Below, piece after piece: positions 26,699 to 36,442 of a stretch of 52,280 nt of DNA. This DNA comes from CAZWDO01 sp964632485 [NCBI: uncultured bacterium] (GTDB taxonomy: Bacteria > JAGOEH01). The translations under genes were made by a program, and so were the position numbers. Position 1 is the stretch's first letter; every line of letters begins with the position of its first letter. The DNA is taken from positions 193,058-245,337 of the forward strand of contig CAZWDO010000006.1 of the NCBI GenBank assembly GCA_964632485.1, in the 5' to 3' direction. The notes under the pieces were generated by a model. It did no database searches, had not been told where the DNA came from, and was given only the letters and a program-made list of their open reading frames with translations.

Positions 26699-29596
26699 AT
26701 GAAACTGGTAAAAAATCTGCTTTTAATCTTTCTGAGTATCTTTCTGGGCGCATCGTTGATCATAGCTCAAAGTATGGGCAAAATTGCCGGCAAGGTTACT
26801 GATTTAGAGACCGGGGAGGAACTGATCGGCGTCAATGTTCTGGTCGATGGCACCCTGCAAGGCGCGGCTACCGATGAGAACGGGGAATATGCGATTCTTA
26901 ACGTTCCTCCGGGAAACTGTACGCTTAAATTCATGTTTATCGGATATCAACCGGTTAAAGTATCCAGCATCCAGATAAAAATCGACCGTACGACCACCAT
27001 CAATATGAAAATGCAGCCCGTAGCAATTGATGTTGTCGGCGAAGGCATCACCATTACTGCCGAGAAGCCGATTGTGGAAGTGGATAAAACGTCCTCCTCC
27101 ACGCATTTCGATGCCACGGAAATGTCGAACCTGCCAGTGGAAGGCGTGCGCAACATACTGGAGCTCTCCGCGAATACCCTTCGGACCGCCGGGGGGAAAG
27201 TTGAAATTCGCGGGAATGACGATATCAAAATGATTCAAAACGGTATGGGCGTGATGAAGTCCGATGATGGCGTTCCCGCTTATGGTACCGGAACGAAAAC
27301 GGAAAGTAGCTGGAAATATGATATTAATCCGCTCGCCATCTCGCAGATGGAGGTGATTTCCGGCGGATTCAACGCAGAATACGGCAATGCCCAATCCGGC
27401 GTGATCAAGGTGGTGACCAAGGATGGCGGCGAAAAATTCAGCGGGGCTTTTATCGTTGAATACCGTCCTCCCGGCAAATACCATTGGGGCGATAATGTAT
27501 TTTCAAAAAATCAAAGTGAATGGAAAAAATGGGGCAATATTCAGAATTGGTACGACCAGCCCCAATTCTATAATGATTCCATGGGAGCGATCGATAGTTC
27601 GAGAGTTAATCGCAATTATAACCTTTGGGTCAAAAATCACACCCCTTCCGACGACAATATTTTCGGGGTGTATGATTATGAACGCGATCCTTACACCCGC
27701 TATCTGTTCTCTCTCGGCGGCCCACTGGGCAAAGACCCTAATAAACTGACTTTTTTTATTTCCGGCGAGCTTAAAAACAAACCGACTCGCCTGCCAACCC
27801 GCGAACAAACCCAGCGCCTGCAGAACTACCTGTTTGTTTTGGCTTTTAAGCCCAGCGCGTCCCATAGCTTTAAACTGACAAATATGGTCCAGTATTTTTA
27901 TTCGGGCATGGGCAGCGGTTCCGACGATATCCGCTGGGCCGGATTATGGGATAGTTATGGCGCTAAACGCAAATATACCTTGATTTACGATTCCCCCCGC
28001 GAAGAAACGGTTTTCGCTCAAAGTCTGACCTATAAGTATCTGCTCTCCTCTAAATCCTTTTTCGAAGCAGTTCTCACCCATCAGAACGAATTGCTCTATG
28101 CGCTGCAAACCCCGACGCCGGCCACTGCCACGGACATCAAAAATCCGGTGGATGAACGCGAAATCGAAGAAGATGGCCCCTGGTTCGAAAAGTTCCGTAC
28201 CTATTATACCTGGTCCAGCATCTATAACCAGGCCTCCAAAACCGATTTCTGGGAAGGCAAGCTCAGCTTCTCCTCGCAGGTGACCCATTCCAACCTTCTC
28301 AAATTGGGTGTGGAAGCCTCGCTGATGGATCAGGACTACAATGCGTCTTCCTCCTTGTGCGTCTCAGCCTTCCTGTCACGCAATGGCTTCGCCACCAACT
28401 ACAAGGCCAAAACCTGGTATTCGGCGGCCTACATTCAGGACAAGCTCGAATTCGCCGGCATGGTTGCCAATATCGGATTGCGAATGGATGCCTATAATTT
28501 TGGCGCCGATCTCCCTACTGACCCCTACAATGTGTTTTATCCCGCAACAGGCGGCACTGGGCATGGTATCCCCGAATGGAAAAATTCGGATACCTATGTG
28601 TCGGTTTCTCCCCGTTTCGGCATCTCATTCCCCATTGCCGAGCGCACCGCCTTTCGCGTGCAATACGGCCATTTCCGTTCCATGCCGCCCATCAACCGCG
28701 CTCTGAATAATCAAACGAACTATGGGTGGGGGAGTTATGGAAATCCTAATCTGAGACCGCCCCTGAGTATCAACTATGAAGTGGGCGTTCAGCAAAATCT
28801 GTGGAATACCCATCAATTGGACATTGTTACATATTATAATGATCTCAAAGATCAGATATCCACCATTTATATCAAAAGCGCGACCGGCAGTCAGAATAGT
28901 TCGGACGATTTTAAGGGCACTTACATCAGTTACAATAATCATGGCCACGGCAATGCGCGCGGCGTGGAAATCAGCTTTGCCAATCGCAACAGTTTTACCT
29001 GGTCCTATCGCTGTTCTTTTGCGCTCAGTCAGACCAATTACGGTAATTACGGCGTTTATCTCGATATGGAAGATATCTCCCCTGAACTGGCTCAGAAGTA
29101 TCAGTATTCGGCCAGCGATTATCTGGCGGCCGAGGACCGTACATTTCGGTTCAATGCCTCGCTGACCTATAACCTGGGTAAAAACGAAGGACCCAAGATA
29201 TTGGGTAAGGCGATGCTTGAAGAAACCAGCATCGGATTGATCTATCGCGTCAGCAGCGGATTGCCCTATTGCTGGGCCCCGGTTTACCAATATAATTATC
29301 AGGTAGAAAACAATCGCCGTTATCCCATGGAATCGACTACCGATTTTCGCCTGGAAAAAGCTCAGACTATCGGTAAATATACTGTAAAGTTCAGTGTGCG
29401 TGTTTTAAATCTGTTCGACAATCAGCACCTGACCCCAATCTCCAACTCGTTGGAGCTGGATCGCTGGGTTCTTCGCAGCATGACCTATGCCGATGCCGAT
29501 AATGATCCAACTCGCGATGTGTACATTTATAACTATTTTCAGACCTTTAAAAATATTCCCCGTCAGTTTTTCTTCTCATTGGGCGTCTCTTTTTAG
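26699..29596 (+). CDS. TonB-dependent receptor, large, with CarboxypepD-regulatory-like domain
   Basis: 965 residues: signal peptide ('LLLIFLSIFLGASLIIAQS'), a regulatory-like domain (about residues 25-105, 'GKVTDLETGEELIGVNVLVDG', 'TDENGEYAILNVPPG'), a plug with 'EVISGGFNAEYGNAQSGVIKVV', and a barrel ending in 'FFFSLGVSF'. It heads an operon with a secreted protein, a PorV-like protein and two barrels (gaps of 17, 8, 0 and 9 bases). This layout replaces the SusD partner of Bacteroidetes. The start is set by the first Met of the signal peptide; the open frame upstream includes the promoter. The ligand is probably a glycoconjugate, judged from neighbouring genes, but this is inference. Confidence 0.9.
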   Translation: MKLVKNLLLIFLSIFLGASLIIAQSMGKIAGKVTDLETGEELIGVNVLVDGTLQGAATDENGEYAILNVPPGNCTLKFMFIGYQPVKVSSIQIKIDRTTTINMKMQPVAIDVVGEGITITAEKPIVEVDKTSSSTHFDATEMSNLPVEGVRNILELSANTLRTAGGKVEIRGNDDIKMIQNGMGVMKSDDGVPAYGTGTKTESSWKYDINPLAISQMEVISGGFNAEYGNAQSGVIKVVTKDGGEKFSGAFIVEYRPPGKYHWGDNVFSKNQSEWKKWGNIQNWYDQPQFYNDSMGAIDSSRVNRNYNLWVKNHTPSDDNIFGVYDYERDPYTRYLFSLGGPLGKDPNKLTFFISGELKNKPTRLPTREQTQRLQNYLFVLAFKPSASHSFKLTNMVQYFYSGMGSGSDDIRWAGLWDSYGAKRKYTLIYDSPREETVFAQSLTYKYLLSSKSFFEAVLTHQNELLYALQTPTPATATDIKNPVDEREIEEDGPWFEKFRTYYTWSSIYNQASKTDFWEGKLSFSSQVTHSNLLKLGVEASLMDQDYNASSSLCVSAFLSRNGFATNYKAKTWYSAAYIQDKLEFAGMVANIGLRMDAYNFGADLPTDPYNVFYPATGGTGHGIPEWKNSDTYVSVSPRFGISFPIAERTAFRVQYGHFRSMPPINRALNNQTNYGWGSYGNPNLRPPLSINYEVGVQQNLWNTHQLDIVTYYNDLKDQISTIYIKSATGSQNSSDDFKGTYISYNNHGHGNARGVEISFANRNSFTWSYRCSFALSQTNYGNYGVYLDMEDISPELAQKYQYSASDYLAAEDRTFRFNASLTYNLGKNEGPKILGKAMLEETSIGLIYRVSSGLPYCWAPVYQYNYQVENNRRYPMESTTDFRLEKAQTIGKYTVKFSVRVLNLFDNQHLTPISNSLELDRWVLRSMTYADADNDPTRDVYIYNYFQTFKNIPRQFFFSLGVSF

Positions 29597-29613
29597 TCGG
29601 AAAGGATAGATCA

Positions 29614-31593
29614 TTGTCGAAATACCGCATTGGATGGTTGTTGCTGATACTCAGCTCGCTGACGATGGCGCAGCAGACTCAGCCCTATTCGTTGAATTTC
29701 GAACGCGGCAAACTTTGGCATTCCTATTATATATCCCAGGAATGTGCGCCCATGCTCGATTGGGGACATCAGACTTATGGACTGGACTGGCCGGGTTACA
29801 GCACCGGGGAAATTAAGCAGAATATCGGTGGCGGCAACAGCTATCTGACCGCCGGCGGTTTTTATATCATGACCCTCAACGATACGATGAAAACTCTGGG
29901 TTGGGCAGATTTCGCCTGCCATGGCCGCGATGTGGACTGGACCCTTGATAAACGTTATAAAATAAATAAACATGAAAAAAAGAGCGATAATTTTTGGATG
30001 CTAAATAATCCCGCCGGAGCTGAAGAACAAATCGTCACAGAATGGGAAAAAAACAGCCAATGGTATGAAATTTCCGATAATCAAAATCTGCCGATCCGTG
30101 TGACCCGAACTGCTCGTCAGTGGTCGGGTTCTCAAGCCGATGAAAATTATATCCTGACGGAATATGTTATTCGCAACACCCAGCGCAGGAACATCCTTAA
30201 TGGAGTCTGCCTGCTATTTACCTGGGCAGTCTCTCCCAACCACCGCGGATGGAACTTGACCTTTCCCACCTATCCGGACGGCGCCCGCAACACCCGTAGC
30301 TACTATGACGCGGACAAGCAGATGGTGGTCGCATACGCCGGCGATTTTACTGAAACCGCTCAGTCCAATGAATCGTATGATTACTATGAGTATTTAAAAT
30401 ACGACCCCGTTACCCAGGATAATGTCGCCGCTCCGGAATATATTGCCACCGGCTATGCGGGTGTCCGTTTTTTATATATCTCACCCGATAGTACGGGGCA
30501 GGAAAACCGTATTGCCGCTTTCAACTGGTCCGCCGGTTTGAATTCCGGTGATCAGGGTCCATTCGGTTCCGTACTGGGACTGGATAATAAATACCTTGCC
30601 ATGCGCAATCCCATGCTTTTAACTCAGGGGTTCAACGATCCCAATGATGCGCGAATGGGTAAAAGCCGTTTATATGCCAATTTTGCCCTGGGCCCGTTTT
30701 ATATCCCGCAAAGTGATTCAATCCGGGTGGTTGTCGCTGAATTTGTGGGTGGATTGACCTATGAGGAGGCCGTCGATCCCGCCACCACGCGCGATCGTAT
30801 CACCGCCGCTGGCGATTCTGCGGTTGCTTATCTCAGCGAACGCGTTGCCTTCAATTATAACCACGGATATCGCGTTCCTATGCCTCCCAAAGCTCCCGCT
30901 TTTACAGTCAGTTCTTATACTGCTCCCGGTAAAGTCGGCAATTTGATCCAATTTTCTGATTCTTCGGAATCGATCGCGGATCCCCATGATCAGACACTTG
31001 ATATTCAGGGATATCGTATCTACCGCAGCGGCTATTTGCCCTTCGGACCCTGGGAAAAGATCGCTGAAATCGGAATTAAGGAAGCCCCCTGGTATCAAGC
31101 TGATTCCGCCCGATACCAGTTTGTTGATTCGCTGGTCGCTTTAGGGTATGGGTACTATTATTCAATTACTGCTTTTGATCAGGGTGGCCAACCATGGGCA
31201 ATCGATCCTGCCGTAACGGTTCCTTCCCTGGAAAGCTCGATCTTCGCTAACCGCAAAAAATCGACCTTTTATACAACATTAACGCCGACAGCCGGTATCC
31301 TGGACCAGGTGACGGTCGTCCCCAATCCGTTTTACCGCAGCTCCGGGCTGACGCTGGCCGGAGATACCAAGCTGGTGCAGTTTGTCAATCTTGCTTCAGA
31401 GTGCACGATCCGCATTTTTACGTTACGTGGCGATCTGGTAAAGACGATTGAGCATCAGAGCGAGGATTCCGGTGTTGCCGGATGGAATCAGATCAGCGAT
31501 TATGGTCAATACGTCAAAAGCGGTATCTACTTGTATTATATAACCACCCCCGATGGGGCGCAAAAACGCGGCAAATTCGCCATTATTAATTAG
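29614..31593 (+). CDS. Secreted protein with T9SS-type C-terminal domain, TonB-receptor partner
   Basis: 659 residues from a TTG start with AAAGGA 7 bases before it. A signal peptide ends at 'TMAQQ'. The central part (about residues 30-420) is a large beta-rich domain that I do not recognise. A fibronectin-III-like segment follows (about 455-545, 'IQGYRIYRSGYLPFGPWEKIAEI'). The C-terminal domain (about 575-659, 'VTVVPNPFYRSSG', 'ECTIRIFTLRGDLVKTI', 'KSGIYLYYITT') is of the FlgD-like/T9SS sorting type. It is probably exported and held at the surface next to the receptor, in the place where SusD would be in other phyla. Confidence 0.75.
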   Translation: MSKYRIGWLLLILSSLTMAQQTQPYSLNFERGKLWHSYYISQECAPMLDWGHQTYGLDWPGYSTGEIKQNIGGGNSYLTAGGFYIMTLNDTMKTLGWADFACHGRDVDWTLDKRYKINKHEKKSDNFWMLNNPAGAEEQIVTEWEKNSQWYEISDNQNLPIRVTRTARQWSGSQADENYILTEYVIRNTQRRNILNGVCLLFTWAVSPNHRGWNLTFPTYPDGARNTRSYYDADKQMVVAYAGDFTETAQSNESYDYYEYLKYDPVTQDNVAAPEYIATGYAGVRFLYISPDSTGQENRIAAFNWSAGLNSGDQGPFGSVLGLDNKYLAMRNPMLLTQGFNDPNDARMGKSRLYANFALGPFYIPQSDSIRVVVAEFVGGLTYEEAVDPATTRDRITAAGDSAVAYLSERVAFNYNHGYRVPMPPKAPAFTVSSYTAPGKVGNLIQFSDSSESIADPHDQTLDIQGYRIYRSGYLPFGPWEKIAEIGIKEAPWYQADSARYQFVDSLVALGYGYYYSITAFDQGGQPWAIDPAVTVPSLESSIFANRKKSTFYTTLTPTAGILDQVTVVPNPFYRSSGLTLAGDTKLVQFVNLASECTIRIFTLRGDLVKTIEHQSEDSGVAGWNQISDYGQYVKSGIYLYYITTPDGAQKRGKFAIIN

Positions 31594-31601
31594 AGGAGAA
31601 T

Positions 31602-32561
31602 ATGACGTTGAATCGAAAATTGATCATCCTGATATGCGGACTCGCTCTATTCAGTTCGCCCCTCTATGCCGAATTCCAAAAAACGGGAACCACTGGATTT
31701 GTGTTTCTGGAAATCCCCGTAACTCCCCGTTACACCGCTTTGGGCGAAGTTGGAATTACTTTGCCAAATGCCGGTAGCGAAGGACTCTTTATCAATCCCG
31801 CGCTGATTGCCGGACACTCCCGGCGCCAGGATTTGCTATTCACTTACAGTCAATGGTATGTCGATATTTCCCAACAAGCCTTAGCCTATACATATCACCA
31901 TCCCATTATGGGAACCTTTGGAATACAGGCGCTCTATTTCGATTACGGTTCCATGGAAAAAACAGTGAATCCGACTGCAAATCAGACCGGGTCTTATATC
32001 TCACTGGGAACTTTTTCAGCGAATTCCATGTTGGTCGGCCTTAGTTTCGGCCGCCATTTAACTGATAAGTTTGCGTTTGGCTCTTCAATCAAATACGCTC
32101 GGGAAAAAATCGACCACTACGATACGGATAATTTTATGGTCGATATCGGCTTTCTCTATTATACCGGGTTTCATAGTTTGCGTATTGGCGCTTTTTTACA
32201 GAATTTTGGACTTGAAACCAAATATGCAATCGAAAAATTTAAAATGCCCCAGTTACTTAAACTCGGCCTATCGGCTGAAGTATGGGGAGAACTGGCCGAT
32301 CCCTACCACGCGACCGTGTTGATTGAAGCCGTCCACCCTAATGACGCCGATGAACGCATCCATGTCGGTAGCGAATGGTTGTTGGCCGATATATTAGCGT
32401 TGCGGGCCGGGTATAAATTCGGTTATCAGAATGAGGGATTTACGACTGGTTTCGGATTACGCTGGAATCTAAGCGGACATTACCTTTACGCGGATTTTTC
32501 CTGGATGAACCATGAATATTTGGAAAATACCCTGCGCTATTCCTTGCGGTGGGAGTTTTAA
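31602..32561 (+). CDS. PorV/PorQ family outer-membrane protein
   Basis: 319 residues with a signal peptide. The segment 'AGFLFLEIPVTPRYTALGE'-like ('GFVFLEIPVTPRYTALGEV') followed by 'GLFINPALIAG' is the signature of the PorV/PorQ/UPF0164 outer-membrane family, and the C-terminus ends in a beta strand with terminal Phe ('RYSLRWEF'). PorV shuttles T9SS cargo to its attachment complex. Here it sits beside a T9SS-type cargo and a TonB receptor, so it may serve these specifically. GAGGAG precedes the ATG. Confidence 0.8.
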   Translation: MTLNRKLIILICGLALFSSPLYAEFQKTGTTGFVFLEIPVTPRYTALGEVGITLPNAGSEGLFINPALIAGHSRRQDLLFTYSQWYVDISQQALAYTYHHPIMGTFGIQALYFDYGSMEKTVNPTANQTGSYISLGTFSANSMLVGLSFGRHLTDKFAFGSSIKYAREKIDHYDTDNFMVDIGFLYYTGFHSLRIGAFLQNFGLETKYAIEKFKMPQLLKLGLSAEVWGELADPYHATVLIEAVHPNDADERIHVGSEWLLADILALRAGYKFGYQNEGFTTGFGLRWNLSGHYLYADFSWMNHEYLENTLRYSLRWEF

Positions 32562-33448
32562 TGAAACGATTTATGCTATTTGTTCTTTTATGTTCAGCGC
32601 TTCCTTTCTTTGGATTGGTTGCCCAACCGGATCAGGAAGCACCGGCTGTCAGATCAAATCCGCTGACGCTAAAAGCTTTCACATTATTCCAAAACCAGTC
32701 AGGTGATGCAAAAGCGCAATCCGCCTGGGGATATGGTGTGGGCGGTCAATTCAACTACTCCCGTTTCAGACGTTTCGATTTTAATGTTCGTGTTGAATAT
32801 GACCACATGGCCCTGGACCAGGATGATGTCCTGGACGAATGGAACTGGCATTATTGGGATAGCACCTATAGCTCATATCTTCTTGGTGAAATATTCACCG
32901 TAATTATTCAGAATGGTGATACCATACGCAATCGCGACAGCATGAAATATTATATCAATCATGTCCGTCATTGTGAAAGCAGTAGTGGTGAATATGTCGC
33001 TGATTTCGATCCCAAACAGTCGATGAAGGAACTCATGGTTTCAGTGGGATTTGACTACAAGCAGATGATCTCCGCAAAGATGATGCTTTATGCGGGATTG
33101 AATATCGGAATTTCCAAATATTTTCGCCGCCTTGAAATGCATGAACACTGGATTAAACGTTTTGAACTCGATTCCACCCAGGCCGGATGGGATTACGATT
33201 ACAAATTGAATATTTTGCATTACGCGCCCCAAAAAAAAGGGACTAAACTGTTTGCCGCCCCCACTCTGGGATGGCGCTACCAGTTTACCGATTATTTTGA
33301 CCTGGATATCAGCGCGCGCTATTATCATTATTTCGATGAAACCGTTCAATTTATCGATCAGGCCTTCGGTATTTCCGAATCCAGCCATACCTTTTTCCCC
33401 TACAGTTCCAAGTACCAGGTACAATTAGCTCTGGTTTTCCGCTACTAA
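32561..33448 (+). CDS. Outer-membrane beta-barrel protein
   Basis: 295 residues. The ATG overlaps the stop of the previous gene by one base (TAATG). Signal peptide 'FMLFVLLCSALPFFGLVAQ', then alternating amphipathic strands ('GGQFNYSRFRRFDFNVRVEYDHM', 'FDLDISARYYHYFDETVQF') and a terminal aromatic 'LVFRY', as recognised by the BAM machinery. It is the fourth gene of the receptor operon. No more specific family is apparent; it may be a channel or a structural partner of the receptor. Confidence 0.65.
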   Translation: MKRFMLFVLLCSALPFFGLVAQPDQEAPAVRSNPLTLKAFTLFQNQSGDAKAQSAWGYGVGGQFNYSRFRRFDFNVRVEYDHMALDQDDVLDEWNWHYWDSTYSSYLLGEIFTVIIQNGDTIRNRDSMKYYINHVRHCESSSGEYVADFDPKQSMKELMVSVGFDYKQMISAKMMLYAGLNIGISKYFRRLEMHEHWIKRFELDSTQAGWDYDYKLNILHYAPQKKGTKLFAAPTLGWRYQFTDYFDLDISARYYHYFDETVQFIDQAFGISESSHTFFPYSSKYQVQLALVFRY

Positions 33449-33457
33449 AGGATGAGT

Positions 33458-34096
33458 ATGAATAGAATTTTAACAATAGTTGGTTTGTTACTGTTTGTCT
33501 GTGGGTCAGCCCCGGCAAAACCGTTGGGCAATTGGAGTGTTTCCGGCTATGGAATTTACTCGATTCCGACGGGTAATTTGGCGGATTGGTTTCAGCCAAG
33601 TCCCAATTTCGGATTGACTCTGGGTCAGAAAACAACAGAAAAGTGGACCATGGAAGGCGTTGCTGAATATAGTAGCTATGACCGTGAAAATCTTGAGGGA
33701 TATCCTAAGGATAAACTGGAATTGAAATTAACCCATTGGATGGTAGGTTTGCAAGGCAAATACGAGTTGGCTCAATGGAGCTCCATAACCCCCTACTATT
33801 TGTTGGGTGGAGGCGTTTACAACTGGGAGGGAATACGCGGCGATATTGAAGCCGATTCGACGATCGATTTGCTGTTTATTGCTGAACGCCGTCTGCAGGA
33901 GACCAACTGGGGGGCTTATACAGGCCTAGGTGTGGAATGGGCGATGACGCCGACGCTGTCAATTGAAGCGCATGGCCGCTATCGATTTGTTGTGGGAGAT
34001 TTATGGCCGACGATGCAGCCCCATATTGAACTGGAAGGCGTGTCAGGTTTCCAGACCTTGAATGTCGGTATTTCCCTGCGCTACTATTTGAAATAG
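33458..34096 (+). CDS. Small outer-membrane beta-barrel protein
   Basis: 212 residues. Signal peptide 'ILTIVGLLLFVCGSAPA', then about eight amphipathic strands ('WSVSGYGIYSIPTGNLADWF', 'KYELAQWSSITPYYLLGGGV', 'WGAYTGLGVEWAMTPTLSI') and a C-terminal 'NVGISLRYYLK'. It fits an OmpA/OprF-like eight-stranded barrel. The start at 33458 is preferred because AAAGGA lies 5-6 bases before it and overlaps the alternative ATG at 33452. Last gene of the receptor operon. Confidence 0.65.
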   Translation: MNRILTIVGLLLFVCGSAPAKPLGNWSVSGYGIYSIPTGNLADWFQPSPNFGLTLGQKTTEKWTMEGVAEYSSYDRENLEGYPKDKLELKLTHWMVGLQGKYELAQWSSITPYYLLGGGVYNWEGIRGDIEADSTIDLLFIAERRLQETNWGAYTGLGVEWAMTPTLSIEAHGRYRFVVGDLWPTMQPHIELEGVSGFQTLNVGISLRYYLK

Positions 34097-34121
34097 AATT
34101 TATACGATGATAAACCGAAAA

Positions 34122-34160
34122 CCGGGCAAAATCAATGTGGAAACTCCGTTTTTGCCCCGG
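34122..34160 (+). terminator. Hairpin at the end of the receptor operon
   Basis: CCGGGCAAAA pairs with TTTTGCCCCGG across about 18 bases, with one bulged C. The stem is GC-rich at its base and lies 25 bases after the last stop. There is no T-tract after it, so it may stabilise the 3' end rather than terminate. Confidence 0.45.
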
Positions 34161-34277
34161 CCGCGGTTAGGCAATGAAAACCGTGAGGGGTGTAATGTCA
34201 TTTATGCCGCGTTCCTGTACGGTAATTTATAATAGTGTGTGAAAAACTCATAAAAAACAAAACGCACGGGAGGCCCT

Positions 34278-36251
34278 ATGCGCAAATTAATGTTTGGCTT
34301 ATTTATGCTGGCAATGGTCGCGCAAAGTTTTGCGCAGTTTGAATTAAACTGGAAAAAATCCAGCTATCTGAATACGACTGACCATGTCCGCAGCGTCGCT
34401 TATAATCCCATCACCGATCATCTCCTGATCGCGTCCCGCAATGGCGGACAGAATATTTTTATTCTTGATCCGGCGACTGGCGATTCACTCGGCGCTTGTA
34501 TTATGGATACTGCCATTGTTAAAGGCGGTACCTATCATATCAACCAGGTCAGTGTTGCTGATGATGGAACGATCTATCTGTGTAATCTATCGGCCCCTCA
34601 GTATTCCCCGGGTTCGACCTTAAAAATTTATCGTTGGGATAATGAAACTGCCAGTCCGGTTCTCCTTTTCAGCGATGAACTGGGTGGTTTGCGCTTCGGT
34701 GATTCATTTTACGCATCAGGTTCCGGTAGTGAAAAGTACCTCTATTGTTCCGGTATGGGCAGTGATCAGGTAGCGGTCCTTAAGGATAATAATAGCGGTA
34801 GTTTGGAGTTTATCACCTACGTTACCTTACCCTATCCCGGTGGAGCCCGTCATACAATTTCGGTGGTTACCGCTGGGGGCGATTTCTGGTGTAAAGGCGA
34901 CGACAGCAGTCATCCACCGGCGCTATTAATGACCGTTAACGGATTGGTCAAGGCCGAATGCCCGGATACCTTGATCGCCCGCGGCGCTTCCGGGGTATGC
35001 TATGTGAATATGAATACAACAAATATCGTTTTCTCGGCTTCAGCGCCAAATGGTTCAAATCCGATCGTTCGCGCCACCAAATATGCTGAAGATGAATTAG
35101 GCGTACTCAATTTCAATTATTGCGGCAACCCCAGCGATTCTCTGTTATTGTTTGGAAGCACTGGTTTAAATCCGAATATGAATTCCACGACTGCATTGAC
35201 TTATGATTATCGACGGCATAGTGTGGTAGCGGTTATCGGAAATAATTGCTTGGCTTCGCTGAGCGTCAATGAAGTATTCCGCGCTTCCACCCCGCGTATC
35301 GATACCCTCTATCCGGGTTCGGTCATCATTGATGGCGAGATGGATTTCTTTCCTTCGGATTATGTGTCCCAAAGTAATGAACGCAAGATCTATCTGACCT
35401 GGTCCAATTCGAAATTTTTTGCCGGGATTACCGGGCCGACCTTGATCGGCGCTAATAATATGAACTATTTATATGTGGCGTTTGATACCGATCCCACACC
35501 GGGAGTTGGTAATGCGCTGCCTCCGTCAACCGATGGTGGAATTACCCAGTTGCCCTTTAATGCGGATGTCGTTTTGGAGATTGAACCCTGGAACGCTGCC
35601 GGTCCAATGGTCGGCAAGATTTATAAAGCGTCGCAGGGAACATGGAGTTCAACCGATTTCGATGGCGAAACGGCTGCCCAGGGCGCATTGGCCTGGTCGG
35701 AAACCGCTCCGCTGGAACTCACCGAAATTGCCGCCATTCGAGATGATATCTGCCTGGGACGGAATCTGGGACAAATCGGCGTGGTCGCCTATATGGTCAA
35801 TCGCGATGCCGATACCCTCGTCTGCGCCTTTCCCTCCACTAATGCAACGGGCGCTGTTCAAAATCTGAATTATTATTTTCAAATTGATAGTTTGGGAAGT
35901 AATATGTTCCCGGCTGATACCCAATTCGTCAAAGTACGCCAGGGAAATCCGGTGGGTATTTGCCAATCGCAGGAACAACTCAAAGGGCGGTGTAGTTTGG
36001 CCGCTAATTTCCCCAATCCGTTCAACCCCTCCACGACTATCGAATTTACCATGACCCAACGCGGACATGCCGAGATTCAAGTCTATGATATCCTTGGCAA
36101 TCACGTTAGTTCTCTGCTCGATAAAACCCTGGCCGCCGGTGCGCATCAAATCATCTTTGATGGCTCCACATTATCCTCTGGCGTCTATTTTTATCGTTTG
36201 AAAATTGACGGTACGGTGATCGGTACACAAAAAATGGCGCTCTTGAAATAA
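34278..36251 (+). CDS. Secreted beta-propeller-like protein (DUF4623-like) with T9SS sorting domain
   Basis: 657 residues. A signal peptide ends 'SFAQ'. Residues 30-350 show repeated strands of a propeller type ('VRSVAYNPITDHLLIASRNGG', 'VSVADDGTIYLCNLSAP'), reminiscent of DUF4623 proteins found in polysaccharide-utilisation regions. A second beta-rich domain follows (about 360-570). The C-terminal sorting domain has 'ANFPNPFNPSTTIEF', 'YDILGNHV' and 'SSGVYFYRLK', typical of T9SS type A. GGGAGG precedes the ATG. A strong terminator follows. It probably acts at the cell surface in binding, with no catalytic motif recognised. Confidence 0.75.
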   Translation: MRKLMFGLFMLAMVAQSFAQFELNWKKSSYLNTTDHVRSVAYNPITDHLLIASRNGGQNIFILDPATGDSLGACIMDTAIVKGGTYHINQVSVADDGTIYLCNLSAPQYSPGSTLKIYRWDNETASPVLLFSDELGGLRFGDSFYASGSGSEKYLYCSGMGSDQVAVLKDNNSGSLEFITYVTLPYPGGARHTISVVTAGGDFWCKGDDSSHPPALLMTVNGLVKAECPDTLIARGASGVCYVNMNTTNIVFSASAPNGSNPIVRATKYAEDELGVLNFNYCGNPSDSLLLFGSTGLNPNMNSTTALTYDYRRHSVVAVIGNNCLASLSVNEVFRASTPRIDTLYPGSVIIDGEMDFFPSDYVSQSNERKIYLTWSNSKFFAGITGPTLIGANNMNYLYVAFDTDPTPGVGNALPPSTDGGITQLPFNADVVLEIEPWNAAGPMVGKIYKASQGTWSSTDFDGETAAQGALAWSETAPLELTEIAAIRDDICLGRNLGQIGVVAYMVNRDADTLVCAFPSTNATGAVQNLNYYFQIDSLGSNMFPADTQFVKVRQGNPVGICQSQEQLKGRCSLAANFPNPFNPSTTIEFTMTQRGHAEIQVYDILGNHVSSLLDKTLAAGAHQIIFDGSTLSSGVYFYRLKIDGTVIGTQKMALLK

Positions 36252-36271
36252 TACAATTATTGTGATAATGT

Positions 36272-36309
36272 AAAAAAGCAGGATGGGCCTTCCCTCCTGC
36301 TTTTTTTTT
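36272..36309 (+). terminator. Intrinsic terminator
   Basis: AAAAAAGCAGGA and TCCTGCTTTTTT form a 12-bp stem with an 11-base loop, running into a nine-T tract just after the DUF4623-like gene. Confidence 0.9.
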
Positions 36310-36335
36310 AATTCTTGGATTTAGCGCTTGCGGTC

Positions 36336-36412
36336 TTTTCCCTTCGCCCTTGGGGAGAGGGTTTTCAACATTTCTCCTCGCCCACTTGTGGGAGAGGGTA
36401 GGGTGAGGGTCT
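36336..36412. repeat. REP-like palindromic repeat (GGGAGAGGGTAGGGTGAGGG type)
   Basis: Two linked G-rich/C-rich palindromic units: CCTTCGCCCTTGGGGAGAGG, then CTCGCCCACTTGTGGGAGAGG, ending GGTAGGGTGAGGGTC. The same ending occurs at 49277-49316. Read on the minus strand it gives the familiar 'HPTLS-x-K-x-AR' spurious peptide common to this repeat class in many phyla. Confidence 0.7.
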
Positions 36413-36442
36413 TTTAAAGAATTTTCCAAAGGAGTTCCAAAT

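Noticed and set aside
26804-27484. Long minus-strand ORF of 226 codons inside the TonB receptor gene
   Set aside because: It is antisense to a well-supported receptor coding region, has no ribosome binding site and encodes a low-complexity His-rich product with no family features.
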